Shown here: in pieces, positions 26,084-33,983 of the stretch
Layout: every line of letters begins with the position of its first letter
How positions within the stretch are numbered: the first letter of the stretch is position 1
Source: Clostridium tyrobutyricum DSM 2637 = ATCC 25755 = JCM 11008
GTDB taxonomy: Bacteria > Bacillota > Clostridia > Clostridiales > Clostridiaceae
DNA: 64,000 nt
Assembly (NCBI RefSeq): GCF_000359585.1
Contig: NZ_APMH01000009.1
Coordinates: 1-64,000 of the forward strand
Reading direction: 5' to 3'
Notes under the pieces: model-generated
What the model saw: only the letters and a program-made list of their open reading frames with translations
Database searches by the model: none
Told to the model about the DNA's origin: nothing
Program-made: the position numbers and the translations under genes

Positions 26084-26203
26084 TAAATATAAGAAGATGA
26101 ATAGGGTATTTAATTGGTAATCTTTAAGATTATTTTATGAATAGTAAAATATTATAAATTAAATAAAAAAGAAATCATTCTCTTTTATCTTGCGCTTAAT
26201 TAT

Positions 26204-26527
26204 ATGGTTATAATATTTTTTGTAGGAGGATATACGTCAAAAATTATATCTGCAATTTTTATGTCGGTATCTGTATATTTAGTTATAAACGGAATATATA
26301 ACAGGATTTTTATTAAAAAATTAGATAAAGATGAACGAAATATCAGTATTGAGGATAAAGCAAAAGCAATGGCCTTTGATATTATGGGAATAGTATTTGG
26401 TATTCTTATAATTATTTATGGTTTTATAATGGCCAATTTACTCATAATTTTATTTGCACTTGTTGCATATTTGATTATTTTTGCAGTTTATATGATATAT
26501 TTCTCTAAGTACCATAAAGAAATGTAA
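26204..26527 (+). CDS. Small membrane protein, unknown function
   Basis: 107 residues with four hydrophobic segments and a charged middle (KKLDKDERNISIEDKAKAMAFD), the style of DUF2178-like proteins. There is no clear ribosome site before ATG 26204 and the frame is open further upstream, so the gene may be 5'-truncated, possibly after loss of an HTH partner. Confidence 0.5.
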   Translation: MVIIFFVGGYTSKIISAIFMSVSVYLVINGIYNRIFIKKLDKDERNISIEDKAKAMAFDIMGIVFGILIIIYGFIMANLLIILFALVAYLIIFAVYMIYFSKYHKEM

Positions 26528-26624
26528 GTGAATAATATTCTTGGAAATCTGAAATAAAGCTTATTTATATAATATATTGATTTTGGAGCAATTCCTGCTA
26601 ATAGCATTGTATGGAGAATTTGAT

Positions 26625-26706
26625 ATGACTGTTTATAGTGTTAAAGCTAAAAAAGCCATTTCACCATTATTTAATGAATGGCAGGAAACGTTCATTATCA
26701 TTTTCT
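26625..26706 (+). pseudogene. N-terminal remnant of a GNAT-like acetyltransferase
   Basis: GGAGAATTTGAT then ATG opens a 27-codon frame, MTVYSVKAKKAISPLFNEWQ then ETFIIIFFYY. The start resembles clostridial GNAT acetyltransferases up to the tryptophan region, then the gene is lost where the convergent rrf2 gene ends. Confidence 0.4.
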
Positions 26707-27201
26707 TTTATTATTAAACCATTTAATTGTTGCTTTTTCCACCTCTTTTGGAAGCTTTTTATTATATACCTCATCATATAGCCATGCTAATGTCTTATTG
26801 CTTAAATATTTTTTCATTTCATTTTCTGCTTCCAACATTACAACTTTTATTAAACAAGGACATTTGGTATATGTATCTGGTAAATTATCTTTATCTAATA
26901 ATATAGTATTTTGTCTGATTTCTGCACATTGAAAAAATGATTTACTTCCTTCTACTGCTTCAATAACATCCCAAAATGTTATTTCTTCCGCACTACGAGC
27001 TAGTGCATAACCACCTTTTACACCTGATATAGATTTTATAATTCCTGACTTGCTTAGTTTTGCATATACTTTTGACAAATAAGTTTCAGAGATACCTTGA
27101 AATGTGGCTAAATCCCTTATTCTCACAGACTTACCTTCCTCTGAGTTTACCATGTATAATAAGCAATGTATTGCATATTCTACTCCTACTGAAAATTTCA
27201 T
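26698..27201 (-). CDS. Rrf2-family transcriptional regulator
   Basis: 167 residues; winged helix VRIRDLATFQGISETYLSKVYAKLSKSGIIKSISGVKGGY, and three cysteines (in FFQCAEI and TKCPCLIK, about residues 94-118) that could bind an iron-sulfur cluster or sense redox. Divergent from a PNPOx-type gene whose promoter carries a long inverted repeat, its likely target. Confidence 0.85.
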   Translation of the reverse strand: MKFSVGVEYAIHCLLYMVNSEEGKSVRIRDLATFQGISETYLSKVYAKLSKSGIIKSISGVKGGYALARSAEEITFWDVIEAVEGSKSFFQCAEIRQNTILLDKDNLPDTYTKCPCLIKVVMLEAENEMKKYLSNKTLAWLYDEVYNKKLPKEVEKATIKWFNNKRK

Positions 27202-27366
27202 TTTTCATACTCCCCTCAATGTCTAATGTACAAGGTAATATAAGACCCTGTCATAGCTCTTTATATATTTACTACACATAATCATCTGTATAATCTTTTA
27301 TTAATAATATCCTATTATTTATTATCATTCAACATTAAATATATTCTATTTTTAAAATTATATCTA

Positions 27367-27433
27367 TTGACAAAAGGTGAAAAAAATATATTCTAGACAT
27401 ATGTTATCCAGGACAATATATGTCTAGAATATA
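27367..27433 (+). promoter_or_regulatory. Promoter with a 16-bp perfect inverted repeat
   Basis: TTGACA (27367-27372) precedes a TATTCT (27389-27394). TATATTCTAGACATAT (27387-27402) and its exact reverse complement (27418-27433) are separated by 15 bp, and each arm contains the palindrome TCTAGA. Arms cover the -10 and start region. Probable Rrf2 operator; alternatively a hairpin at the start of the transcript. Confidence 0.7.
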
Positions 27434-27453
27434 CAAGAAGGAAGGAAATTAAA

Positions 27454-27672
27454 ATGTTTACAGAAAAAAATATTAACGTTAACCCTAAAGTTAAACTTAC
27501 TCTTGGAAGTAAGGAAGTAATGGGATACAAATACATTGGAACTGGATTTTTAATTGAAGGAACTGCTAAATTCTTAAAAGATGGAGATAACTTTAATATA
27601 ATGAAGGAAAAGTGTCCATTCCTTACAAGAACATTGGAAGTTATAGTTACATCTTGTAAACAAACATTATAA
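27454..27672 (+). pseudogene. Shortened pyridoxamine-phosphate-oxidase-like (PNPOx) gene
   Basis: 72 codons. The first residues MFTEK and the later block NPKVKLTLGSKEVMGYKYIGTGFLIEGTAKFLKDG...TLEVIVTSCKQTL match the start and the C-terminal half of about 130-residue flavin-binding PNPOx proteins (the NimA-related group). The middle strand pair that binds FMN appears deleted, with the frame kept. Promoter and ribosome site (AAGGAAGG) are intact. Whether the short protein folds is unknown. Confidence 0.6.
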
Positions 27673-27785
27673 AAGAGTTAAACAATAATTGAAATTACCA
27701 TATGATTTACTTCTTTAACAGATGAGTGTACATTGCCAACATAATGCAACATTGCAACATACAATTTGATATCACTATTTAAATA

Positions 27786-27830
27786 AAAATAGTAGTTTCC
27801 AATCATAGGTTAGAGCTGCTATTTTTACAT
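27786..27830 (+). terminator. Terminator hairpin downstream of the PNPOx gene
   Basis: AAAATAGTAG and CTGCTATTTT form a stem with one mismatch and a long loop, followed by T residues. It lies between convergent genes and could act in both directions. Confidence 0.55.
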
Positions 27831-27838
27831 TTGAAAAA

Positions 27839-28456
27839 TTATATAAATTGAATTATTACATTGTAACATAATTTAAGTCCGTATATTAACATTACAAATC
27901 CACAAACTAAATTTATAACTTTTAAAATTTTAGTGTTAAACCTGGTTTTATTAATAGAAACTATAATTGATATGGAACTAAACCAAATAAAAGAGGCAAG
28001 ACAAGTACCTATTATAAAATAATTTGAGGAATTTTTTATTAACGATGCTCTCATTCCACCTAAAATAAGAGTCCCATCTATTATAGCTTGTGGATTAAGC
28101 CAGGTTACAATAAAACAACTTAATATTATTTTTAAAATTGTTTCATTTATTTTGGGTTCATCTAAGTTGTCTGGAGTTGTTCTAATTAAAGATATACTTA
28201 TATAAATAACACAAATACCACCTAAAAGCATTATTGCATTTTTTAAGATCATGAATTTCTCTAGTATAAATCCAATACCAAAAAAACAAGCCAATGCAAG
28301 TGAAATATCAAAAAATATTGTTATAATAGCAGTTTTAAATACAATAGATTTATTTTTTGATATAGCAGTATTAATTACATACAAATTTTGTAATCCTATG
28401 GGAGCTACATAAGCTAACCCAAATAGAAATCCTTGTAAAAAATATTTAATTGCCAA
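27839..28456 (-). CDS. LysE-family amino-acid exporter
   Basis: 205 residues, six membrane segments, with the family N-terminus FLFGLAYVAPIGLQNLYVINTAI and the loop motif TWLNPQAIIDG, both conserved in LysE/ArgO exporters of basic amino acids. Monocistronic; no LysG/ArgP regulator adjoins. Confidence 0.85.
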   Translation of the reverse strand: MAIKYFLQGFLFGLAYVAPIGLQNLYVINTAISKNKSIVFKTAIITIFFDISLALACFFGIGFILEKFMILKNAIMLLGGICVIYISISLIRTTPDNLDEPKINETILKIILSCFIVTWLNPQAIIDGTLILGGMRASLIKNSSNYFIIGTCLASFIWFSSISIIVSINKTRFNTKILKVINLVCGFVMLIYGLKLCYNVIIQFI

Positions 28457-28810
28457 TAGTTAGTTCTCCTTTATGTTTATAGTGTATCATGAAATTAGGT
28501 TCTATACATGTCTAAACTGCTCATGTTATTATTTCTATATAATGGAACATAACTTCCTTTTATATTATATAATTAGATATTCTATATAAATTTGTAAAGT
28601 CCTCTCAAAGAATTAAAAATTTTGTCTGAAAGTATGACTGATTTTTATATTTAAAAATCCAAAATTGTATTTTATATAATAGATATGACAAGTAAAATAA
28701 ACTATTGACTGCATTATCCTAAAATTAAAGAAATGGTTTCTAATGAATTTCCACAAGTTACTTCAGATGAAAAAAGGGCAGATACTGTTTTCTGTTAATA
28801 GTAAATTATC
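28457..28810. other. Intergenic, one very short coding remnant
   Basis: Plus-strand bases 28714-28798 read LHYPKIKEMVSNEFPQVTSD then a stop soon after, in protein-like codons without a start; too short to assign. The rest holds the leftward lysE promoter and nothing else I can identify. Confidence 0.3.
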
Positions 28811-28891
28811 GTGACATACTGCTGTCATATTAAGTGTGATATTATATAAAAAGTAAAAAGGTAATTATCTATATAAGGAGAGAATAAAACT
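28811..28891 (+). promoter_or_regulatory. Conserved upstream block of the effector-binding gene, second copy
   Basis: TGACA-N6-TGTCA (28812-28827) and the following 60 bases match 15949-16029 almost throughout. The match begins sharply at 28811. Confidence 0.6.
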
Positions 28892-29350
28892 ATGGCTTAC
28901 AAATTGAAGGAAGTAACAGTAAGAACGAATAATTATGAAGAAGGAATAAAAGTAATTGGCGAAATATGGAAAGATATTGTTAGTGGAAAACTACCCATTC
29001 TTTTTGATACCAATCATATGTTTCAGCAAGGCATTTCTCCAGTTTCAAAATACAGTAATTATTCTAGTGATGAAAATGGAGATTATGATCTGACGATACT
29101 GGCTGTAACAGTAGACTTTTTTCAAAAGATGGATGCAGAAGTAAATAAAGGCTTTTATAAAAAATATGATGAAAAAGATGAAAGTGGAAAAATAAGTGTT
29201 TGTACAAGAAAGGCATGGGAAAAGGTGTGGTCTGAACAAAAATCAGGCGATATACATAGAACATTTACGGCAGATTTTGAAAGCACTGTTCCAAGTGAAT
29301 ATACGAAAGATGGAAAAGCACATTGCTATTTATATATTGCAATTAAGTAA
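28892..29350 (+). CDS. GyrI-like effector-binding domain protein, copy 2
   Basis: 152 residues, a close paralogue of the protein at 16030 (about 15 substitutions, no gaps), with the same upstream block and the same few bases after the stop (ATTTAGAAAATAGAAGTA). The two genes are 12.9 kb apart in direct orientation, so recombination between them could delete the intervening region. Confidence 0.7.
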   Translation: MAYKLKEVTVRTNNYEEGIKVIGEIWKDIVSGKLPILFDTNHMFQQGISPVSKYSNYSSDENGDYDLTILAVTVDFFQKMDAEVNKGFYKKYDEKDESGKISVCTRKAWEKVWSEQKSGDIHRTFTADFESTVPSEYTKDGKAHCYLYIAIK

Positions 29351-29614
29351 ATTTAGAAAATAGAAGTAGCTCTTAAGCCCTGAGGTATAAGTTGGATAAT
29401 ACCTACCTTCCTTTCTTAATTTTTTATGGTAAGAGAATTATACTTTTTTAATATATCTGATAAAAAATCTGAGTTATACCGGTTAAGGATAACATTACCA
29501 TAAATGACGTAGCTTTTCTGTGTAATAGGTTGATATGAGCGTGTTAAAGAGATATGTTTTAAATAATATGAACGAAAATTTTATGAAAATATGATTTAAA
29601 ATAATAATCTGTGT

Positions 29615-29760
29615 TATAATATATATAAGAAACAAAGAAAATAAAAACAGGATGCGCTAACATCCTGTAGTATACAATCTAGTTGCTTAGGCAACTGGTA
29701 ACACTAAATTTTCAATAAAAAATAGTAGTATCCACTTGCGCAGGGGCTACTATTTTTTTA
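29615..29760 (+). ncRNA. Candidate antitoxin RNA, convergent with the toxin mRNA
   Basis: A TATAAT at 29615-29620 would start an RNA near 29627 that folds into ACAGGATG/CATCCTGT and AGTTGC/GCAACT hairpins and ends at an AAAAATAGTAG/CTACTATTTTT terminator (29719-29759). That terminator overlaps the 3' end of the toxin gene on the other strand. Convergent 3'-overlapping RNAs are the layout of clostridial and Bacillus type I toxin-antitoxin pairs. Expression not demonstrated. Confidence 0.55.
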
Positions 29761-29848
29761 TTTCTTTAATAAGTAATACTATAAATGTTAATAGTGAAAT
29801 GAGGAAAAGTCCTCCTTCGAAAAGCAACATTAAGATGTCATTACTCAT
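29750..29848 (-). CDS. Putative holin-like type I toxin
   Basis: 32-residue peptide, MSNDILMLLFEGGLFLISLL followed by TFIVLLIKEIKK: a short N-terminus, one membrane helix and a lysine-rich end, matching the Hol_Tox/TxpA/BsrG-like toxin pattern. The ribosome site AAGGGAGGTGATACA is very strong but is buried in a leader hairpin. Toxins of this type depolarise or damage the membrane when their antisense RNA is lost. Assigned from pattern and context. Confidence 0.65.
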   Translation of the reverse strand: MSNDILMLLFEGGLFLISLLTFIVLLIKEIKK

Positions 29849-29849
29849 T

Positions 29850-29882
29850 GTATCACCTCCCTTCAAAAGGGATGAGTGATAC
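29850..29882 (-). promoter_or_regulatory. Leader hairpin masking the toxin ribosome binding site
   Basis: On the minus strand GTATCAC (29882-29876) pairs with GTGATAC (29856-29850), and CCCTT with AAGGG inside it, enclosing the GGGAGGTGATA ribosome site next to the start codon. Such sequestering stems keep type I toxin mRNAs inactive until processed. Confidence 0.7.
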
Positions 29883-29980
29883 CAGTAGCCCACATGCAAC
29901 ATATTCAATTGTATTAATAAATTATAGCATGTCTAATAATATAATTCTACAGTTAGTATCATCTGTTACTTTAACTATAT

Positions 29981-30292
29981 ATTATAAAAAAGAAAAGCAT
30001 TTTTAGTCGATTTTATACAAATATTTTAGGACTTTTAGATCAAAGCGTACTGGATAGTTCTTATTCTATAACAGAAGTCCATATAATTTTTGAAATTAAT
30101 GAAATTGATAAATGTACTGCCAATAATTTAATTAATAAATTAGGAGTAGATAAAGGATATTTAAGTAGAATTTTAAATCATCTAAAAGAAGATGAAAAAG
30201 AAGAGTTAATTAATTCAATGAAATATATTACAAGATCATTATCTCGTGATAAGAAACAAAAAATAATACTACTTGGACAGAACACTTGGTAA
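29981..30292 (+). pseudogene. MarR-family regulator remnant
   Basis: About 103 codons without a start: SRFYTNILGLLDQSVLDSSYSITEVHIIFEI, CTANNLINKLGVDKGYLSRIL, a MarR winged helix. It then jumps to EELINSMKYITRSL, skipping the wing, which indicates internal deletion. Confidence 0.6.
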
Positions 30293-30360
30293 AAGGAGAA
30301 CGCTGGGAGTTATATTTATAGCCAATAAAGATCCAATCATATATTGAGAGGTGGAGTTAT

Positions 30361-30675
30361 ATGTCTAATAAAAAACATTTAAGAATTGTTTTTTCTGTTA
30401 TACTTTCAGATGCCGGTGAAGCCACTCATGCATTGGAAATAGCAAATGGGCTTAAAGATTATTGCACTGATAATTATGAATTGGATATAATATTTTTATC
30501 TAATGGAAGTAAATTTGAACCAAAGGTGATCTCAGCTGGATTTAAGATTTATAAGTGCTTACCTGTGCTATCGGGGATAGGTTTTCACCAGGATTTAAAA
30601 CCAACAAAAACTAATTTAATCGGTGACACAAAACTTGTCAGTGAATTATTAAGAGGTGAGATTCAAGCTATATAG
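30361..30675 (+). pseudogene. N-terminal fragment of a glycosyltransferase-like gene
   Basis: 104 codons from ATG with ribosome site GAGAGGTGGAG: KKHLRIVFSVILSDAGEATHALEIANGLKDYC..., the acceptor-domain start of GT1-like glycosyltransferases, stopping before the donor domain. It may still be translated as a short protein. It runs into a flavoprotein fragment in another frame. Confidence 0.5.
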
Positions 30676-30934
30676 CTCATTAATAGAATTGGGTATAGGA
30701 TTGCTTGAGGGTGTTATTTGGGATGAACTATCGGATAAACGTAAAAATATTATTATCAGGAAAGTGAAAAAGACTGCCGAAAAATATAAAAAAACATGTA
30801 TATCGCGTAAGAAAATAAAGGTAAATATGAAATTCATCATAAGTAAAATGATGCATCAGGCTATTGCAAAAAAAGAAAAAACATTATCGGCTGACAACCA
30901 GTATTGGGTTGATAATGGATGGATAAAGCTGTAA
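30656..30934 (+). pseudogene. C-terminal fragment, likely NADPH-dependent FMN reductase/flavodoxin-like
   Basis: 92 codons, overlapping the previous fragment. The end, KFIISKMMHQAIAKKEKTLSADNQ then YWVDNGWIKL, is the usual C-terminal pattern of flavodoxin-fold FMN reductases; the flavin-binding N-terminus is missing. It looks like a deletion joined two unrelated genes here. Confidence 0.5.
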
Positions 30935-30962
30935 AGGAAAGGCAAATAGCCTTTCCTTTCAT
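30933..30962 (+). terminator. Rho-independent terminator
   Basis: AAAGGAAAGGC/GCCTTTCCTTT, an 11-bp perfect stem with a 5-base loop. Confidence 0.8.
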
Positions 30963-31014
30963 ACAATGTATCTAAATTATATAAACAGCATTATCTGTTA
31001 AAGATACTTTTTCA

Positions 31015-32439
31015 TTAATTACTGGTATTACTCGATAGTACTGATTTAGATTTGACATTTAGTTTATTGGTTAAAAACAATGCAGGAATAATCATAACTG
31101 CTGTAAAAATCAAGCTTGTAATAAATCCTGCGTGAAAAGCATTGGAAATATTGATGGTTGAAAGCTTTTTTCCAATCATATGGTTACTTACAATAGTGGA
31201 TAAAACTGCTGAACCAAATGCAGCCCCAATATTTTGGATGATTCGGGTAGCAACACTGGCTTGTGGAATTTGTATTTTTTCGAGTCCTATATAAGAATCA
31301 CTCATTATAGGAATTGTAACTCCTCCAATACCTATACCTCTCACAAGTAGAATGGCCCATATAATCCAAGGATTTGTTCCCATATCAAAGAAAGCAAATG
31401 GAAGTGTACCGATGATTGTAATAATTATAGAAGTCAGTACTACAAAACGGGCACCTATTCTATCTGTCATTTTACCAACTATGGATCGTGTCATCAGCAT
31501 GCCTGCTCCCTGTGGAATAAGCCACAATGCCGAGGTAATTACATCTAAGCCTCTCACTTCCTGGAAAAATATTGGGAAAAGCAGCATGGGACCATTGGTT
31601 GCAAGCCCTGCCAAAAATAAAGCTATAAAAGAAGCACTAAAATTTTTAGATTTAAAAAGCTTTAGAGGAATCAATGCTTTTTCTTTCATTTTCCATGCAT
31701 AAATCGTGTATACTATTATCGAAATTAGTCCTATAACAATAGCAAAAATGCCAGTTATATTATTTCCGGTTCCTTTGATTTTGGTAATACCATAGATAAA
31801 CATTCCTGATGTCAGACCAAGTAGAATAATTCCAGGTAAATTCATTTTGGCTTTAGTATTTGTAGGTTCAAATTTGGGAAGTTTGAAGTACATTAGTATT
31901 AGTGCAATTATACCAACTGGTAGATTTACAAAAAACAGCCAATGCCATGTCACGTGTTTTAAAATCAAGCCTCCTATAATGGGACCTACAATAGGACCAA
32001 AAACAATAGGGATTCCCACAATGGACATTAAACTTCCAAGATTTTCTTGACCTGCTATATTAACTACCATGGTAGTCAATGTAGGAATCATGAGGCCAGC
32101 TGCGAATCCTTGAAAAATACGAAATATTATTAGACTTTGTATATTCCACGCCATACCTGAAAGCAGCGATGATATCAAAAAAAGACCTAATGTACTCATA
32201 AATATTTTTTTGCCGTCAAATTTTTGCACTAGCCATCCTGAAAATGGAACTGCAATTCCTAGAGAAAGGGTATATCCGGTAACTACCCATTGCATGACTG
32301 AAAATGTAGTTGAAAACAATTTTGACAAATCGTTGACTGCAATATTGACAATGGTAGAATCAAACATTGGTGGAAGTGCGCCAAGCACCAAAATCATGCA
32401 AATGCTAATTACACCTTTTGGAATTTTTTCTTTTTTCAA
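31015..32439 (-). CDS. DHA2-family (EmrB/QacA) multidrug efflux MFS transporter
   Basis: About 475 residues, 14 membrane segments. It has the DHA2 motifs LDSTIVNIA-like FDSTIVNIAVNDL, QWVVTGYTL, the motif A loop (GWLVQKFDGKKIF) and motif C GPIVGPIIGG. Proton-coupled export of drugs or metabolites. I favour TTG 32439, nine bases after AAGGAG; ATG 32448 abuts that site. Divergent from a TetR-family gene, with repeats in the shared promoter region. Confidence 0.88.
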   Translation of the reverse strand: MKKEKIPKGVISICMILVLGALPPMFDSTIVNIAVNDLSKLFSTTFSVMQWVVTGYTLSLGIAVPFSGWLVQKFDGKKIFMSTLGLFLISSLLSGMAWNIQSLIIFRIFQGFAAGLMIPTLTTMVVNIAGQENLGSLMSIVGIPIVFGPIVGPIIGGLILKHVTWHWLFFVNLPVGIIALILMYFKLPKFEPTNTKAKMNLPGIILLGLTSGMFIYGITKIKGTGNNITGIFAIVIGLISIIVYTIYAWKMKEKALIPLKLFKSKNFSASFIALFLAGLATNGPMLLFPIFFQEVRGLDVITSALWLIPQGAGMLMTRSIVGKMTDRIGARFVVLTSIIITIIGTLPFAFFDMGTNPWIIWAILLVRGIGIGGVTIPIMSDSYIGLEKIQIPQASVATRIIQNIGAAFGSAVLSTIVSNHMIGKKLSTINISNAFHAGFITSLIFTAVMIIPALFLTNKLNVKSKSVLSSNTSN

Positions 32440-32459
32440 GTTTAACATCTCCTTACAGT

Positions 32460-32540
32460 ACAATATGTACCTTAATTTAATCTCATTATATACCACCGTA
32501 AATTAAAGCACAATATGTATCTTAAAATTTATATGTTATA
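32460..32540. promoter_or_regulatory. Divergent promoter with ACAATATGTA direct repeats
   Basis: ACAATATGTACCTTAA (32460-32475) and ACAATATGTATCTTAA (32511-32526) are near-identical direct repeats in the gap between the efflux and tetR genes; TATAAT at 32535-32540 serves tetR. Candidate binding sites for the TetR protein. Confidence 0.6.
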
Positions 32541-32577
32541 ATAATTTAAGAAGTTTTCATAGATAGGGGATATATGG

Positions 32578-33180
32578 ATGATGAAAGAAACAAATAGAAA
32601 TATACGCAAACGTGGAAATGTATTGCTTGAAAGTATATATGATGCAACTGTAAAAGTTATAAAAGAAGTTGGTTATGCTAATCTTACATTTCAGCAAATT
32701 GCAAAGACTGCAAAAACCAGCCGTACTGTAATATACAGGCGTTGGTCTACAAAATTTGATTTAATCCGGGAGATAAAGGAATATAAAAAGTCTATTGTAT
32801 TAGATGGTGAATTATCTGACGAAATACAGAAAACTGAAAGTCTGAGAGAGGATTTATTACAGTTACTTACGCTTTATCAGAAAGTTTATATGGGGGTTGG
32901 CCCTGAAATTATGAGTGCATTTCTATTTGAGTTAAGTCAAAATAATGATAAGATAGCTGAAATTAAAATAATTGCCAAAGAGAAAAATATTATGATTATG
33001 AAAAAATTGTTGGAATTTGCTAAGGAACGTGGTGATAGAATAAAAAAAGTAAGCAATGAGACATTAGTGCTTCCCTTTGACTTGATTCGTATAGAAAATG
33101 TCATGTGGAAAAGTGAAATTGATGAGAGTCGCCTGGCATCACTGGTTGATGAGATATTGATCCCAGTATTTAGGGAATGA
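32578..33180 (+). CDS. TetR-family regulator of the divergent efflux gene
   Basis: 200 residues; HTH (LTFQQIAKTAKTSRTVIYRRWSTKFDL) and a TetR_C-type C-terminal domain. ATG behind AGGGGAT. A degenerate copy of its C-terminal part lies at 41375-41570. Probably represses the DHA2 pump. Confidence 0.85.
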   Translation: MMKETNRNIRKRGNVLLESIYDATVKVIKEVGYANLTFQQIAKTAKTSRTVIYRRWSTKFDLIREIKEYKKSIVLDGELSDEIQKTESLREDLLQLLTLYQKVYMGVGPEIMSAFLFELSQNNDKIAEIKIIAKEKNIMIMKKLLEFAKERGDRIKKVSNETLVLPFDLIRIENVMWKSEIDESRLASLVDEILIPVFRE

Positions 33181-33230
33181 TTATAGATTTAGTTTTTACA
33201 CAAATCTATAACCATTCCCTTTGAGAATTT
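33172..33230. terminator. Long bidirectional terminator
   Basis: AGGGAATG-A-TTATAGATTT (33172-33190) pairs with AAATCTATAA-C-CATTCCCT (33202-33220), 18 of 19 positions; the stem includes the tetR stop codon. It separates tetR from the convergent DUF4811 gene. Confidence 0.85.
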
Positions 33231-33248
33231 TTTATTGAGACTATTTAA

Positions 33249-33983
33249 TCATTTATTTTTAACATCTTGGATAGCTTTTTTTATCATCTGGTCTTGAAAT
33301 TCATTAGCAAATTTTTTTTGCATTTCAAGCTGCCTAGACTTATTTGTTGCCAAACTAGGATTTTTTACAATTGCATTCTTCATCTTATTTTGAATATATA
33401 AAGTTGCCTGAGACTTAATTTGTTTTTTGAACTCTGGACTCGACATTTTCTGTTTCAATTCTTTTGCTTCGCTAGTTGACAACAAGGACCAGGTTTTTGG
33501 CAAGTAAAATGTGTTAATTTGTTTGGATAATTTATTATTATTGTCGGCAATACCAAACCAGAATTTATAAGCAGATGACTTGTATTTCCAATGCACTTCA
33601 GTAATTTTAAGATTTGCTGTGCCGGAATTAACAATTTTAGTTTTGTTTGTAGTAAATTCATCTACTTTCGTGTATGTAACCTTTTTTGAGTGTAGCTCAG
33701 GGGAATAAATAAAAATATTTTCATCTCCGTTAGTGCCAATTGGCTCATACAAAATTATTTGCATAGCACCAGTAGTATCTGCAGAATATATTTGTTTTTC
33801 AGTTGTAGTTGTAATTTCCTGCATGCCATAGTGGCTATGATAATTTGCAACTATTCCAATTATAGAAGAAATAAACACTATTCCTGAAATAAGTGTAAAT
33901 GTTATTCTAAGTGGTACTTTATCAATATAAATAAAGCTGATAAAGAAAGCTATAGCACTTATAATCATTAAGATAATTATCAT
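33249..33983 (-). CDS. DUF4811-type membrane protein of the LmrB operon
   Basis: 244 residues: two membrane segments at the N-terminus (1-20 and 27-46), an extracellular beta-rich domain (about 60-170) and a lysine-rich helical C-terminus. Proteins of this form follow lmrB-type DHA2 pumps in lactobacilli and clostridia. Start and the pump's stop overlap (TAATG). Role in export unproven. Confidence 0.75.
   Translation of the reverse strand: MIIILMIISAIAFFISFIYIDKVPLRITFTLISGIVFISSIIGIVANYHSHYGMQEITTTTEKQIYSADTTGAMQIILYEPIGTNGDENIFIYSPELHSKKVTYTKVDEFTTNKTKIVNSGTANLKITEVHWKYKSSAYKFWFGIADNNNKLSKQINTFYLPKTWSLLSTSEAKELKQKMSSPEFKKQIKSQATLYIQNKMKNAIVKNPSLATNKSRQLEMQKKFANEFQDQMIKKAIQDVKNK

Noticed and set aside
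29615-29882. CRISPR-like or attenuator interpretation of the repeats at 29.6-29.9 kb
   Set aside because: There are no spaced direct repeats; the features fit convergent toxin and antisense transcripts better.
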